From contig JALNWK010000032.1 of NCBI GenBank assembly GCA_023230925.1, forward strand, positions 1-32,712: a stretch of DNA of 32,712 nt, in the 5' to 3' direction. The notes below the pieces were generated by a model that was not told the DNA's origin, did no database searches, and was given only the letters and a program-made list of their open reading frames with translations. This DNA comes from Limnochordia bacterium (lineage in GTDB: Bacteria; Bacillota; Limnochordia; DUMW01). Every line of letters starts with the position of its first letter. Positions within the stretch are counted from its first letter, which is position 1. A program made the translations under genes and the position numbers. This document shows positions 15,998 through 24,286 of the stretch, piece after piece.

Positions 15998-17314
15998 ATG
16001 GGAAATTTACAGGTTGCTGTGGTGTCCTTAGGGTGCGATAAAAACACTATTGATAGTGAGATTATGTTAGGTATTCTGGTGCAACATGGTTTTGCGATCA
16101 CCACTGATCCCCAAGAGGCAGACGTGATTGTGGTTAATACCTGTTGTTTCATTGAGGATGCGCAGCAGGAATCAATAGACTGTATCTTGGAGTCAGCCCA
16201 ATATAAGACAATGGGTAAGTGTCGAAGCCTAGTTGTTGCAGGTTGCCTCGCCCAGCGATTTTCGGAGGAACTATCCTCGGAGATTCCTGAGGTGGATGGT
16301 TTTTTAGGCACCGGTCAAGTGTCTCAGGTGGTCGAGTTGATTAACCGGACACTCGAAGGTAAGCGGGTGAGTTATGTTGGAAAACCAGCCCTAGTAGAAG
16401 GGCCTCGCATTGTTTCGACTCCCACCCACTATGCGTATCTGAAAATAGCGGAGGGTTGTGATCACCGTTGTGGTTTTTGCGTGATCCCCTCGGTGCGGGG
16501 ACGTTTCACCTCTCGCCCCGTGGAGCGAGTGCTCGATGAGGCCAAAGGACTAGTTGCCGCGGGCGCTAAGGAGCTTATTTTAGTTGCCCAAGATACCAGC
16601 CGCTATGGGATGGATTTGGAGGGCAGACCCTTACTTGCATCCTTGTTGCACAGTTTACACGAGATCGAAGGGCTCCGTTGGATTAGGGTATTGTACACAT
16701 ATCCAGCACAGATTAACGATGAACTGCTTACAGCCCTTCGTTTACCTAAGGTGTGTCGCTATTTGGATTTGCCATTGCAACATGCAAGTCCGCGGGTTTT
16801 GCGGTCCATGGGTCGCCCGGTGATGGATTACCGAAGGCTGATTGCCAGTATACGAGAGAAGGTGCCCGGTATTTCATTGCGTACGACCTTCATCGTTGGT
16901 TACCCTACAGAAGAAGAGGAAGACTTTCAGCAGTTGCTGGATTTCGTGCAAGAAGCCAAAATCGAGAATCTAGGTGTATTCCAGTTTTCCCCCCAAGAGG
17001 GCACCAAAGCGGCCAGACTTCCCCAGCTACCTACACAGGTTGTGCAGGAAAGGTATGCAAAGATTATGGAGGTCCAACAAGGAATTGTCGACATGCTCAA
17101 CGAAGAACTAATCGGAACTGTTCTGCCAGTAATGGTCGATGGCCCTTCTATGGAATCGAATCTGGTATACCAGGGCCGGCATGAAGGACAGGCACCGGAC
17201 ATTGATGGACTGGTCTACCTTGGCGTTGAGTCTTTGCCGGGGACTGTGGTGAATGTGAGAATAACTGACGCACACGCATATGACCTTGTAGGGGAGGTAC
17301 TTGATTTTGCCTAA
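15998..17314 (+). CDS. rimO: ribosomal protein S12 methylthiotransferase RimO
   Basis: This 438-aa radical-SAM enzyme adds a methylthio group to a conserved aspartate of ribosomal protein S12. It has the UPF0004 domain with cysteines C13, C49 and C83 for one 4Fe-4S cluster. The radical-SAM motif CDHRCGFC (C154, C158, C161) binds the other. A C-terminal TRAM domain (about 370-438) follows. The phrases SLGCDKN, EGCDHRCGFCVIPSVRG, and LPLQHAS with the Met-Gly-Arg-Pro that follows are typical of RimO rather than MiaB. A GGGGAGG lies about 14 bases before the ATG, longer than usual spacing. The pgsA start overlaps the end of this gene. Confidence 0.94.
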   Translation: MGNLQVAVVSLGCDKNTIDSEIMLGILVQHGFAITTDPQEADVIVVNTCCFIEDAQQESIDCILESAQYKTMGKCRSLVVAGCLAQRFSEELSSEIPEVDGFLGTGQVSQVVELINRTLEGKRVSYVGKPALVEGPRIVSTPTHYAYLKIAEGCDHRCGFCVIPSVRGRFTSRPVERVLDEAKGLVAAGAKELILVAQDTSRYGMDLEGRPLLASLLHSLHEIEGLRWIRVLYTYPAQINDELLTALRLPKVCRYLDLPLQHASPRVLRSMGRPVMDYRRLIASIREKVPGISLRTTFIVGYPTEEEEDFQQLLDFVQEAKIENLGVFQFSPQEGTKAARLPQLPTQVVQERYAKIMEVQQGIVDMLNEELIGTVLPVMVDGPSMESNLVYQGRHEGQAPDIDGLVYLGVESLPGTVVNVRITDAHAYDLVGEVLDFA

Positions 17315-17825
17315 TTTGCCCACAATATTGACCTTGGCACGGATCTTGCTTGTTCCGGTCATGATGGTTTTAGCACTACCCCAGTTTCCTTCGGGAAGGA
17401 TTTGGGCGGCAATCATCTTCATTGTTGCTTGTATCACTGATTTTCTCGATGGCTATATCGCACGCAGACGCAAAGAAGTAACGGTTTTTGGTAGTGTAAT
17501 TGATCCAGTAGCTGATAAGTTACTGGTCTCCGCAGCCTTACTCTCTTTGATGGACCTTGGGATGGTTGCAGGGTGGATGGTAATGATCATCATCGGTAGA
17601 GAGTTTGCCGTCTCTGGTCTGCGGGTGGTTCTTGCTTCGGAGGATTACGTAATGCCGGCGAGCAATTGGGGTAAGGCCAAGACCGTCTCTCAGATGATTG
17701 CGATTGTCGCCCTGTTTTTCCAGTTGTCCTTCGCCAAGTACCTGTTTTGGATTTCGGTTGTCTTGACCGTGATCTCGGGCGTTGAGTATTTTGTTCGAGC
17801 ACGGGATATCTTGTTCAAACGCTAA
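17307..17825 (+). CDS. pgsA: CDP-diacylglycerol-glycerol-3-phosphate 3-phosphatidyltransferase
   Basis: This 172-aa integral membrane enzyme makes phosphatidylglycerol phosphate, the committed step to phosphatidylglycerol. The CDP-alcohol phosphotransferase motif is complete: D48-G49-x2-A52-R53-x8-G62-x3-D66-x3-D70, with the aspartates binding two metal ions. Several helices follow. The TTG at 17307 was chosen because the product then starts PNLPTILTLARI as family members do, with GGGGAGG (17291-17297) 9 bases upstream; the TTG at 17301 is too close. It overlaps rimO by 8 bases. The rimO-pgsA order is common in Bacillota. Confidence 0.93.
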   Translation: MPNLPTILTLARILLVPVMMVLALPQFPSGRIWAAIIFIVACITDFLDGYIARRRKEVTVFGSVIDPVADKLLVSAALLSLMDLGMVAGWMVMIIIGREFAVSGLRVVLASEDYVMPASNWGKAKTVSQMIAIVALFFQLSFAKYLFWISVVLTVISGVEYFVRARDILFKR

Positions 17826-17846
17826 GAAACGGGGAGTTACCTGACT

Positions 17847-18503
17847 GTGAATGATCTAATAAACAACTCTTTCTTCCAGAAATACAAACATTACCTGCTA
17901 ACCCTGTATTACTTAGTGACCTGTACGCTGTACACGACGTTTAATCATTTTGTTTTCCCCAATCATTTCATGTATCATTGGTTAGATTATCGAATTCCCT
18001 TTCTAAAGGTCTTTATCATCCCCTATGTCGTCTGGTACTTTTACATCGCCTTTGGGCTTGTTTACGTTGGCTATGTTTCCCGGAAGGAGTTTGCGCGCTT
18101 TTGTCTGTTTATGTTCGGGGGGATGACCCTTTCCTTTGTGGTCTACTTCTTTTTCCCCAATGGACAGAATCTGCGCCCTCTCATTTTGGACAACGATTTT
18201 CTTTCCCGGATCATCCAGACGATCTACGTAAAGGATCGACCGATGAACTCATCACCTAGTATGCATGTTCATAACTCCATCGCAGTTCATATTGCCCTCA
18301 GAAGAGTACTTCCCAACCGACCGGTTCTGCGCGTCCTATCCTTTATTACTATGGTGTCCATCATCCTTTCTACGGTGTTCATAAAGCAGCATTCCGTGCT
18401 TGATGTAGTTCATGCTCTGTTGCTCAGCACTGTCTTTTATACCCTTGTCTATGTATTGCCCGAGAAAGCTCCGGTTGAGCAGACCAAATCCGTCGCGAGC
18501 TGA
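17847..18503 (+). CDS. PAP2-family membrane phosphatase/phosphotransferase
   Basis: This 218-aa protein has about six membrane helices and the PAP2 active-site pattern. SSPSMHVHNS carries the P-S-x-H motif (H140), and KQHSVLDVVHA carries the histidine and aspartate of the third motif (H182, D186). The usual SR before it reads ST. The layout resembles the Aur1/inositol-phosphotransferase-like PAP2 branch. Likely substrates are lipid phosphates such as phosphatidylglycerol phosphate or undecaprenyl pyrophosphate, but this is not decided by the sequence. Start is GTG with GGGGAG 10 bases upstream. It follows pgsA by 21 bases, so a role in phospholipid metabolism, for example dephosphorylating the PgsA product, is plausible. 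Confidence 0.8.
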   Translation: MNDLINNSFFQKYKHYLLTLYYLVTCTLYTTFNHFVFPNHFMYHWLDYRIPFLKVFIIPYVVWYFYIAFGLVYVGYVSRKEFARFCLFMFGGMTLSFVVYFFFPNGQNLRPLILDNDFLSRIIQTIYVKDRPMNSSPSMHVHNSIAVHIALRRVLPNRPVLRVLSFITMVSIILSTVFIKQHSVLDVVHALLLSTVFYTLVYVLPEKAPVEQTKSVAS

Positions 18504-18647
18504 ATGGGGGTAAGCCATACTGACACGGGGCCAAGGGTAGTATTGCACAGTCTTATATGACGTTAACTGGAAAGGAGGCAAACCGAGTACTGCTTGCGTG
18601 GCCCGGGATGGTCTCGGTGCTAAGTGGTTCAGTCTCGGTAAGATGCA

Positions 18648-19493
18648 GTGGAAGAGATCGCATTATCCAATATTTATGTGGAAAAATATCGGGAAGTAGA
18701 TGATGTTCAAGGACTTGCCGAATCGATTAAACAGGTGGGATTGATCCATCCTCTTTTGGTTCAAGAGCAAGCGGAAAGATACCGCTTGGTGGCTGGCTAT
18801 CGCCGGTATCTAGCTGTAAAAGAGCTTGGCTGGCGAACTGTGCCGGGAATCATCCTTGAACCGGATGCACCGGTAGAGCTGATCCGTATGATCGAGAATA
18901 TCCAGCGGGAGGATGTGGATCCTTTAAGTAAGGCCGAGGCGCTATGCCAGCTGCAGCACGGAGAAAAATGGAGCGTGGAGCAACTCAGTGAAATGACTGG
19001 GATGCCCCAAAGCAAGATTAGCTATTACTTCAATATCCTTGATCTGCCCACAAAGTATCAGATTGAGGTGTTGAAGAACTTTGATAATGGGTCCTCCCCG
19101 TTGACACTATCCCATGTTGCCGCGGCCAAGGTTGTAGAGAATAGTCTGGGTGATTCGGGGATGTTTCATCTTATACTAGATAGTGTGTTGGAGTACCGGC
19201 TTACGAAAGCCGAGACCCAGGCTATCGTAAGCCTGATCAAAAGAAACTATAATCTAAGTATGGAAGCGGCCTTGATCATGGTTCGTCCGGGTCAGTTCAG
19301 ACACGATACCAAAGTAACTAAGCTATCCGATGAAGTAGAGGGATTGCTCGGTGCCTACGAGGCAATCGGCAACTCACTTGAGGCCCTCAAAGAAGGTTCC
19401 ATTGCCGAGAGTAATCGCAAGAAGCTCTTAAAGACAGTTAAACGGGTGTTGGATCAAGCGGAGACGACGCGTAAGATTATAGAAAAGAGGTAG
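18648..19493 (+). CDS. orphan ParB/Spo0J/Noc-like DNA-binding protein
   Basis: This 281-aa protein has the ParB N-terminal domain (about 1-95): LAESIKQVGLIHPLLV (motif 1), AGYRRYLAVKELG (motif 2) and ENIQREDVDPLSKAEAL (motif 3). A helix-turn-helix follows, WSVEQLSEMTGMPQSKISYYFNIL (about 105-130), then a helical C-terminal half unlike the usual dimerisation tail. Motif 2 is normally GERRxRA; here Glu is Tyr and the last Arg is Leu, so CTP hydrolysis is probably lost. No ParA partner is present. The GTG start has no clear ribosome site; AAAGGAGG at 18571-18578 is too far upstream, so the start is less certain. A tyrosine recombinase follows. Confidence 0.8.
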   Translation: MEEIALSNIYVEKYREVDDVQGLAESIKQVGLIHPLLVQEQAERYRLVAGYRRYLAVKELGWRTVPGIILEPDAPVELIRMIENIQREDVDPLSKAEALCQLQHGEKWSVEQLSEMTGMPQSKISYYFNILDLPTKYQIEVLKNFDNGSSPLTLSHVAAAKVVENSLGDSGMFHLILDSVLEYRLTKAETQAIVSLIKRNYNLSMEAALIMVRPGQFRHDTKVTKLSDEVEGLLGAYEAIGNSLEALKEGSIAESNRKKLLKTVKRVLDQAETTRKIIEKR

Positions 19494-19585
19494 TCATGGG
19501 TTTCATACTAGAATAAAGGGTCTTGATACAGAAACTGTGTGCAGGGAACTGGGTGATGATGACGAAGTAGTAATATAGCCGGAAA

Positions 19586-19611
19586 GCCTCCTCTTAGAAA
19601 AACAAGGAGGC
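19586..19611 (+). promoter_or_regulatory. hairpin masking the recombinase ribosome-binding site
   Basis: GCCTCCT (19586-19592) is perfectly complementary to AGGAGGC (19605-19611), with a 12-base loop. The second arm contains the ribosome site AAGGAGG of the recombinase gene, which starts 7 bases later. When folded, the RNA would hide the site and reduce translation. Confidence 0.55.
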
Positions 19612-19617
19612 GCGTGA

Positions 19618-20481
19618 TTGACAAATCTATACATTGAGGATTTTCTACGACATGGTCTTGTAGAGCGGGGTCTTAGTGAGAATACTGCCCAAGCCTACAA
19701 GCATGATCTAGAACAGTTTTTTACCTTTGTTGGCAGTGGTGTTGAGATCTCTGAGATCACCTCAGAACACATTAGGCAATATCTAGCCCACCTAAAACTC
19801 GAACGTAGGAACTCGAACAGGACTATCGCCCGTCGCTTGAGCACTCTAAAAATATTCTTCCGGTATATGACCATAGACTCACTGTGGCGCGTCCCGGAGG
19901 ACCCCACACTACCCTTTGAGCCGATCAAGTTTCAGAAGACTGAGCCAAACCATCTAACCCATGCAGAGACGGAACGCCTCTTAGACACTTGTTTGCGGTA
20001 TGGTACTTGGCCCGAGAGGGACTATGCCCTTTTTAGTCTCTTTCTGCAATGCGGTTGTCGTCTAGTTGAGGCGGTGAGTCTTACTGTGTCTGATCTAGAT
20101 CTACGAGAGTCTGTTGTGACCTTTAGGGGAACCGATGGCAAAAGGCGGCTGGTCCCTCTAATGCCCCGCACCAAAGTCGCCCTAAGGCACTACTTAGTAG
20201 AACGGGGTCAACTGACCATCCCCGATGTGTTTGTAAATTACCACAAAACGAGGGGTTTGAGTCGCCGGGGTATCCAGTACATTCTCCGCACAATAGTGGA
20301 AAAAGCAGGCATTGACAAACCCCGGATCACGGTCCATACTCTCCGGTACACCTATCTTGTTACGCTGATGGATCAAGGAATAGACGAAGAGACCATTCAG
20401 GAGTTGATTGGTCACAGCTGTCTAACCACAACCCGCAACTACACCCGTAACATTAAGCCACGGGGAAGGAAAGCATGCTAA
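19618..20481 (+). CDS. tyrosine recombinase, XerC/XerD-like
   Basis: This is a 287-aa site-specific recombinase of XerC/D size. The N-terminal SAM-like DNA-binding domain (about 1-90) has LSENTAQAYKHDLEQF. The catalytic set is complete: R148 (in GCRLVEA), K175, H240 and R243 (HTLR), H266 and the nucleophile Y275. In HTLRYTY the residue after the catalytic Arg is Tyr rather than the usual His, a minor change. It could be a chromosomal XerC/D or the integrase of a small element; I see no att repeats. Start is TTG, 7 bases after AAGGAGG. Confidence 0.88.
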   Translation: MTNLYIEDFLRHGLVERGLSENTAQAYKHDLEQFFTFVGSGVEISEITSEHIRQYLAHLKLERRNSNRTIARRLSTLKIFFRYMTIDSLWRVPEDPTLPFEPIKFQKTEPNHLTHAETERLLDTCLRYGTWPERDYALFSLFLQCGCRLVEAVSLTVSDLDLRESVVTFRGTDGKRRLVPLMPRTKVALRHYLVERGQLTIPDVFVNYHKTRGLSRRGIQYILRTIVEKAGIDKPRITVHTLRYTYLVTLMDQGIDEETIQELIGHSCLTTTRNYTRNIKPRGRKAC

Positions 20482-20501
20482 TCTAGTCTGTAAGGCAAAC
20501 C

Positions 20502-20536
20502 ATAGGCAGACGCGGACAAGAACGCGTTCTGCCTAT
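20502..20536 (+). terminator. hairpin after the recombinase gene
   Basis: ATAGGCAGACGCG pairs with CGCG-T-TCTGCCTAT, 13 pairs with one bulged T and loop GACAAGAA. There is no T-tract; the right arm runs directly into the -35 box of the next operon. It probably ends the upstream transcript. Confidence 0.5.
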
Positions 20537-20593
20537 TGACATTGAAAACAAAGCATCTTACTATATTAGTGAACTAGGTATCTAGTTCACTAA
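20536..20593 (+). promoter_or_regulatory. promoter and operator of the YtrA-like operon
   Basis: A perfect TTGACA (20536-20541) is followed after 17 bases by TACTAT (20559-20564). Directly after it, TTAGTGAACTAG (20566-20577) and CTAGTTCACTAA (20582-20593) form a perfect 12-bp inverted repeat with a 4-base spacer, covering the predicted start site. This is the expected position for a repressor site and probably binds the GntR protein encoded next. Confidence 0.82.
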
Positions 20594-20620
20594 GGAAGTG
20601 AGGAGGTGAGGAGGTGTCCG

Positions 20621-21010
20621 ATGGAGATTGTCCTTGATCCCTCAAAACCTATTTATCAGCAGATTATCGACGAGATTAAGCGGGCGATCGCACGGGGCGC
20701 ATTGAAACCGGGAGATAAGCTACCCTCGCATCGTGAAATGGCACAGATCGCCAAAGTGAACCCGAATACGGTGCAAAGGGCCTATCGGGAGCTAGAGCAG
20801 ACTAACCTAGTGGAAACCCTCCGGGGTCAGGGAACCTTTGTAAGAGACGATCCTGTTCTTTTAGGTGAGGTGCGTAAAGAGATGGCCCAGGCAGCTTTGG
20901 AGGCCTTCCTGTTGGAAATGAAGGCCTTAGCCTTTGGGCAAGAAGAGATTGTGCAGCTTGTTGCAGCTAGCTTTAAGTGGGAAACCCAGAAGAAGGGTGA
21001 CTTGTCATGA
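20621..21010 (+). CDS. GntR-family transcription regulator, YtrA type
   Basis: This is a 129-aa repressor. The N-terminal winged helix-turn-helix is typical GntR: PIYQQIIDEIKRAIARGALKPGDKLPSHREMAQIAKVNPNTVQRAYRELEQ, ending at GQGTFV (about residues 9-73). A short helical tail of about 55 residues without a ligand domain defines the YtrA subgroup, whose genes usually precede ABC transporters. The ATG at 20621 has AGGAGG 6 bases upstream. The upstream bases 20601-20616 are an exact tandem duplication of AGGAGGTG, giving a second in-frame GTG. It overlaps the ATPase gene by 4 bases. The 12-bp repeat at the promoter suggests autoregulation. Confidence 0.93.
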   Translation: MEIVLDPSKPIYQQIIDEIKRAIARGALKPGDKLPSHREMAQIAKVNPNTVQRAYRELEQTNLVETLRGQGTFVRDDPVLLGEVRKEMAQAALEAFLLEMKALAFGQEEIVQLVAASFKWETQKKGDLS

Positions 21011-21717
21011 TGAATACAAACGTGCCTTTGGTTGAGTTATGCCATATATCTAAGCGGTATTTGCTTACATGGGCCCTACAAGATGTGACATTGACGATCG
21101 AACCTGGGGTTATTACAGGGTTGTTAGGTCCCAATGGGAGTGGTAAATCCACCTTGTTGAAGAGCATCTTTGGATTTGTTCTACCTACTTCAGGCCAGGT
21201 CAAAGTGGCAGGGCGAAAACCAGATCGGGCTGTCAAGGCCCAGGTGGCTTATCTACCGGAGGTTGATCACCTGTATCCGTGGATGAGTGTCGGTAGAATC
21301 ATTGAGTTTGTCTCATCTTTCTATGATGACTGGGATTGGGAGAAGACCGAGGAGCTGATGAAAGTGAGTAGTCTTCCCACAGGGAGGACAGTCGGGGCAC
21401 TATCCAAGGGTCAAAGGGCCCGGCTTAAGTTGGTGCTTACCCTGTCAAGAAATGCGCCCCTTCTTCTACTTGATGAGCCCTTATCAGGAATTGATCCGCC
21501 GAGTCGGAGTCGGATCCTTGAGGCTATCGCCATGTTGTTTCAAGCGGATCGGCAAAGCATTGTTCTTTCCACCCATGAGGTGTCCGAGGCAGAGGTCATC
21601 TTTGATTCTGTGATTCTACTGGAACAAGGACGGGTCAAATTGACTGGCAGTGCTGATGAGATTAGACAAAAGACGAATAAGTCATTGCAGGCGGTAATGG
21701 AGGAGGCGTATTTATGA
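21007..21717 (+). CDS. ABC transporter ATP-binding protein, YtrB-like
   Basis: This 236-aa ATPase has Walker A GPNGSGKST (41-49), the signature LSKGQRARLKL (about 132), Walker B LLLLDEPLSG (about 153-162) and the switch STHEVSEAE. The signature reads LSKGQ rather than LSGGQ, a tolerated change. Overlaps of 4 bases with both neighbours imply tight coupling. It pairs with the permease that follows. In the B. subtilis ytr operon a similar pair responds to cell-wall antibiotics; the substrate here is unknown. Confidence 0.93.
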   Translation: MMNTNVPLVELCHISKRYLLTWALQDVTLTIEPGVITGLLGPNGSGKSTLLKSIFGFVLPTSGQVKVAGRKPDRAVKAQVAYLPEVDHLYPWMSVGRIIEFVSSFYDDWDWEKTEELMKVSSLPTGRTVGALSKGQRARLKLVLTLSRNAPLLLLDEPLSGIDPPSRSRILEAIAMLFQADRQSIVLSTHEVSEAEVIFDSVILLEQGRVKLTGSADEIRQKTNKSLQAVMEEAYL

Positions 21718-22490
21718 GCAGGGGACGTTTCTGCCAGCTATTGCGGAAGGAGTTGGCCAATGCCAAAGGGACGATGTTCATTGTTTTAGTGGTGATTATT
21801 GCGTGGGACCTGTTCTTAGCTTCCCGGTTGAACCTGTGGGATAAGGAGGCCGTATTCGGTCTCTCGTGGATACCGCTTGGTATTATGCCCATTTGGGCTC
21901 TAGGTGCTGGATTTATGTCCTTTAGACAAGAGTGGGGGACTAATCACATTTATCTACTGCAATCCTTTCCAGTGCGGGGAATCACCTTGGCGGGCACAAA
22001 GATTATTGCCATCTTGTTGCAGAGCATTGTCTATTTTAGCGTAGCTTGCCTCGGTGCGTTCTTGTTAGGAAGCGGCTTGTTGGCTGACTTTGCCAGCAGT
22101 ATTCCCGAGGCCATTCGGGACCAGCTACTCAGAAACTATGCGTGGACGGGGATTTGGTTGGTTGTCATGTTTTGGTTGAGTATGGCGGTGTTGGCCGTAC
22201 TCGGGCAGTCCGCTTATCTAGTGGGTAGGTTGTTTGAACGGTTCCAGTGGTTTTTCAGTGCCTGGGTGCTTGTACTCAATTTTTGGATGGTGAGCAGGTT
22301 TGCCGCTTTAGTTGTGGGTCTGTTTGGTTGGATCCCTAAGGTTAGGCTATGTTTGCATAGATATCTGAGCGGTTCTCTTGTTATCGAAAAGGTCAATATT
22401 AGTATGGCTCCCTTTGCCGCATTGTTTCTCGGAGGCTTTCTCGTGTTTGCTTTTGGGGCATGGCTGCTGGAGAGAAGAATCGAGATCTGA
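21714..22490 (+). CDS. ABC transporter permease, ABC-2 type
   Basis: This is a 258-aa membrane protein with about six helices: FIVLVVIIAWDLFL, IPLGIMPIWALGAGFMSF, IVYFSVACLGAFLL, IWLVVMFWLSMAVLAVLG, WVLVLNFWMVSRFAALV and FAALFLGGFLVFAFGAWLLE. The pattern fits the ABC-2 permeases of exporters. GGAGGAGG is about 7 bases before the ATG. It overlaps the ATPase gene by 4 bases, so it is that ATPase's partner. The substrate cannot be inferred. Confidence 0.85.
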   Translation: MSRGRFCQLLRKELANAKGTMFIVLVVIIAWDLFLASRLNLWDKEAVFGLSWIPLGIMPIWALGAGFMSFRQEWGTNHIYLLQSFPVRGITLAGTKIIAILLQSIVYFSVACLGAFLLGSGLLADFASSIPEAIRDQLLRNYAWTGIWLVVMFWLSMAVLAVLGQSAYLVGRLFERFQWFFSAWVLVLNFWMVSRFAALVVGLFGWIPKVRLCLHRYLSGSLVIEKVNISMAPFAALFLGGFLVFAFGAWLLERRIEI

Positions 22491-22502
22491 GGAGGAGAGA
22501 AC

Positions 22503-23501
22503 ATGCAGTTTCGATATATACTTGTTATAGGTTTAGTGGTGCTTACGGTCCTAGCTGCAGTGGATACGAAGCATGGCTTAGACTACATGACAACCCTATT
22601 CGGACGTCTAGTGGAGGAAGGGGAAAATCAGGTTGTATTTGAAGGGGTACCAGCTAAGCATAACTCAAACAAGAACGGTGTAGTCGTGTTCTCTGTGGAC
22701 GATCTTGAAAGATTAGTCATCGCCAGCGCCTTCACGCCCATAAGGGCGGTGGGCAGCACTGGCAACCAGCTGGTGGTTCACTATGACTTGACGGTGTATG
22801 GAGACGATCAAGAAATGATGGAAGCGTATCTAGCTGGTTGTGAGATGCGACTTGATCCAAAAAGTGGACGGCTCGGGGTGGTGGAGCCTGAGGGGAAAGG
22901 ACAGAATCTCTCGTGTACAGTGGCATATGAACTCGAGATTCCCAAAGGGATCCAACTAAGCATTGAAAACGAGGGGAACCTAGTAGAGCTGATTGGACTA
23001 GAGCAAGATCTATTTATCCGGAGTAGGTTTGGCAAGATTGTGATCGATGGTATTGTTGGGAACGTGGAGATTGAGACGGATTTTTCCGATGGCAGGATCG
23101 AAAACATCACCGGTGGGACGAAGGTCACCAGCAGGTTCGGCTTCATTGAGTTACGAGAGCTTGGGGATTCCTTCAACTTTTCTTGTGGTAGTGGTACAAT
23201 TAGGGCTGAGAGAGTAACAGGAAAAGTGGAAGGATGCGTAGAACACGGTAATTTAGAGCTTGGAGAACTGTTGAGTGATGTGACCATCAAGGCGATCCAT
23301 AGCACAGTGGATTTAGATCTTACAGGGAGAGGGTATGATATTTCGGTATTGGGTCGTCGTACCTCCATGGATCACAGTATCCCCTTAAAGACCCGTGCAT
23401 TTGATCAATTTAGCTTTGAAAGCACTGGTACCGTGGGAGATGGGGGAACACTTATTTTCGTTGATGCGGATTTTGGGCGGGTGAGTCTACGAATAGAGTA
23501 G
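22503..23501 (+). CDS. DUF4097-like membrane-anchored beta-helix protein
   Basis: This 332-aa protein has an N-terminal hydrophobic segment (residues 4-20, signal anchor or signal peptide). After it come repeated short beta units such as NVEIETDFSDGRIENITGG and TKVTSRFGFIELREL (about 160-320), which form the right-handed beta-helix of DUF4097-type adhesin-like proteins. It would sit outside the membrane. It starts 12 bases after the permease gene with a GAGGAGGAG ribosome site, so it belongs to the operon. Its position between two ABC pairs suggests a cell-envelope accessory role; its exact function is not known. Confidence 0.72.
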   Translation: MQFRYILVIGLVVLTVLAAVDTKHGLDYMTTLFGRLVEEGENQVVFEGVPAKHNSNKNGVVVFSVDDLERLVIASAFTPIRAVGSTGNQLVVHYDLTVYGDDQEMMEAYLAGCEMRLDPKSGRLGVVEPEGKGQNLSCTVAYELEIPKGIQLSIENEGNLVELIGLEQDLFIRSRFGKIVIDGIVGNVEIETDFSDGRIENITGGTKVTSRFGFIELRELGDSFNFSCGSGTIRAERVTGKVEGCVEHGNLELGELLSDVTIKAIHSTVDLDLTGRGYDISVLGRRTSMDHSIPLKTRAFDQFSFESTGTVGDGGTLIFVDADFGRVSLRIE

Positions 23502-23551
23502 TGTATTCTAACATTCTATGGTGCATGATTTGGTAGTAGGGAGGAAAACAC

Positions 23552-24286
23552 ATGCTTAAGGTAAACGGTGTCACCAAGACCTACAAGGGAAAGAACACGC
23601 CGGCGGTAGTTGACTTGGATTTTGAGGTAAAACCAGGGGAGATATTCGGTTTTCTTGGACCGAACGGGGCAGGGAAAACGACCACAATCAAGATGATTGT
23701 CGGGCTGCTTTTGCCTGATGCCGGTTCCATTGAAGTAGCAGATGTTGATGTCATCCGAGAACCCCTAGCTGCCAAGAGACTTATTGGGTATGTTCCCGAT
23801 GAACCTAGTCTGTATGAACGGCTAACCGGTGCAGAGTTTCTGAATTTCGTGGCGGATGCGCATCAGCTTTCTAAGTCAGTGCGCCAAGAACGGATCGCGG
23901 AATTCTTACATACCTTCGGCCTTGAGCATGCCGCCAATGACCTAATCAGCAGTTATTCCCATGGAATGCAGCAAAAACTGGCTCTAACGGCTGCATTAAT
24001 GCATAATCCACCGTTATTTATTCTGGATGAACCGATGGTGGGTCTTGACCCTCGGTCATCAAGTTTCTTTAAAGACCTGCTACGGTCCCATTGCGATGAA
24101 GGCAATGCGGTTTTTTTCTCCACCCATATTCTTGAGGTCGCAGAGCGGATTTGCGATCGAGTTGGGATCATTTCCCATGGGAAACTGATTGCCTGTGGTC
24201 CTGTCGAGGAGATAGTGAAGGCTGGGAGGACCCTTGAGGAAGTATTCTTGGCTTTGACGGTAGGTGATGGCGATGGCGAGGATTAA
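23552..24286 (+). CDS. ABC transporter ATP-binding protein
   Basis: This 244-aa ATPase has Walker A GPNGAGKTT (36-44), signature region YSHGMQQKLALTAAL, Walker B LFILDEPMVGLDP and the switch STHILEVAE. It resembles exporter ATPases of the CcmA/NatA group. The signature reads SHGMQ, common in this branch. It starts 50 bases after the DUF4097-like gene behind AGGGAGG and overlaps the large permease gene. This is the second ABC pair of the YtrA-like operon. Confidence 0.92.
   Translation: MLKVNGVTKTYKGKNTPAVVDLDFEVKPGEIFGFLGPNGAGKTTTIKMIVGLLLPDAGSIEVADVDVIREPLAAKRLIGYVPDEPSLYERLTGAEFLNFVADAHQLSKSVRQERIAEFLHTFGLEHAANDLISSYSHGMQQKLALTAALMHNPPLFILDEPMVGLDPRSSSFFKDLLRSHCDEGNAVFFSTHILEVAERICDRVGIISHGKLIACGPVEEIVKAGRTLEEVFLALTVGDGDGED

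Noticed and set aside
18571..18623. AAAGGAGG at 18571-18578 followed by a 9-codon frame from TTG 18594, as a leader peptide of the ParB-like gene
   Set aside because: The spacing of 15 bases is too long and the peptide has no regulatory pattern.
22808..23368. 186-aa minus-strand frame opposite the DUF4097-like gene
   Set aside because: Its Ser/Pro-rich composition reflects the complement of the real gene; the plus frame has operon context and beta-helix repeats.
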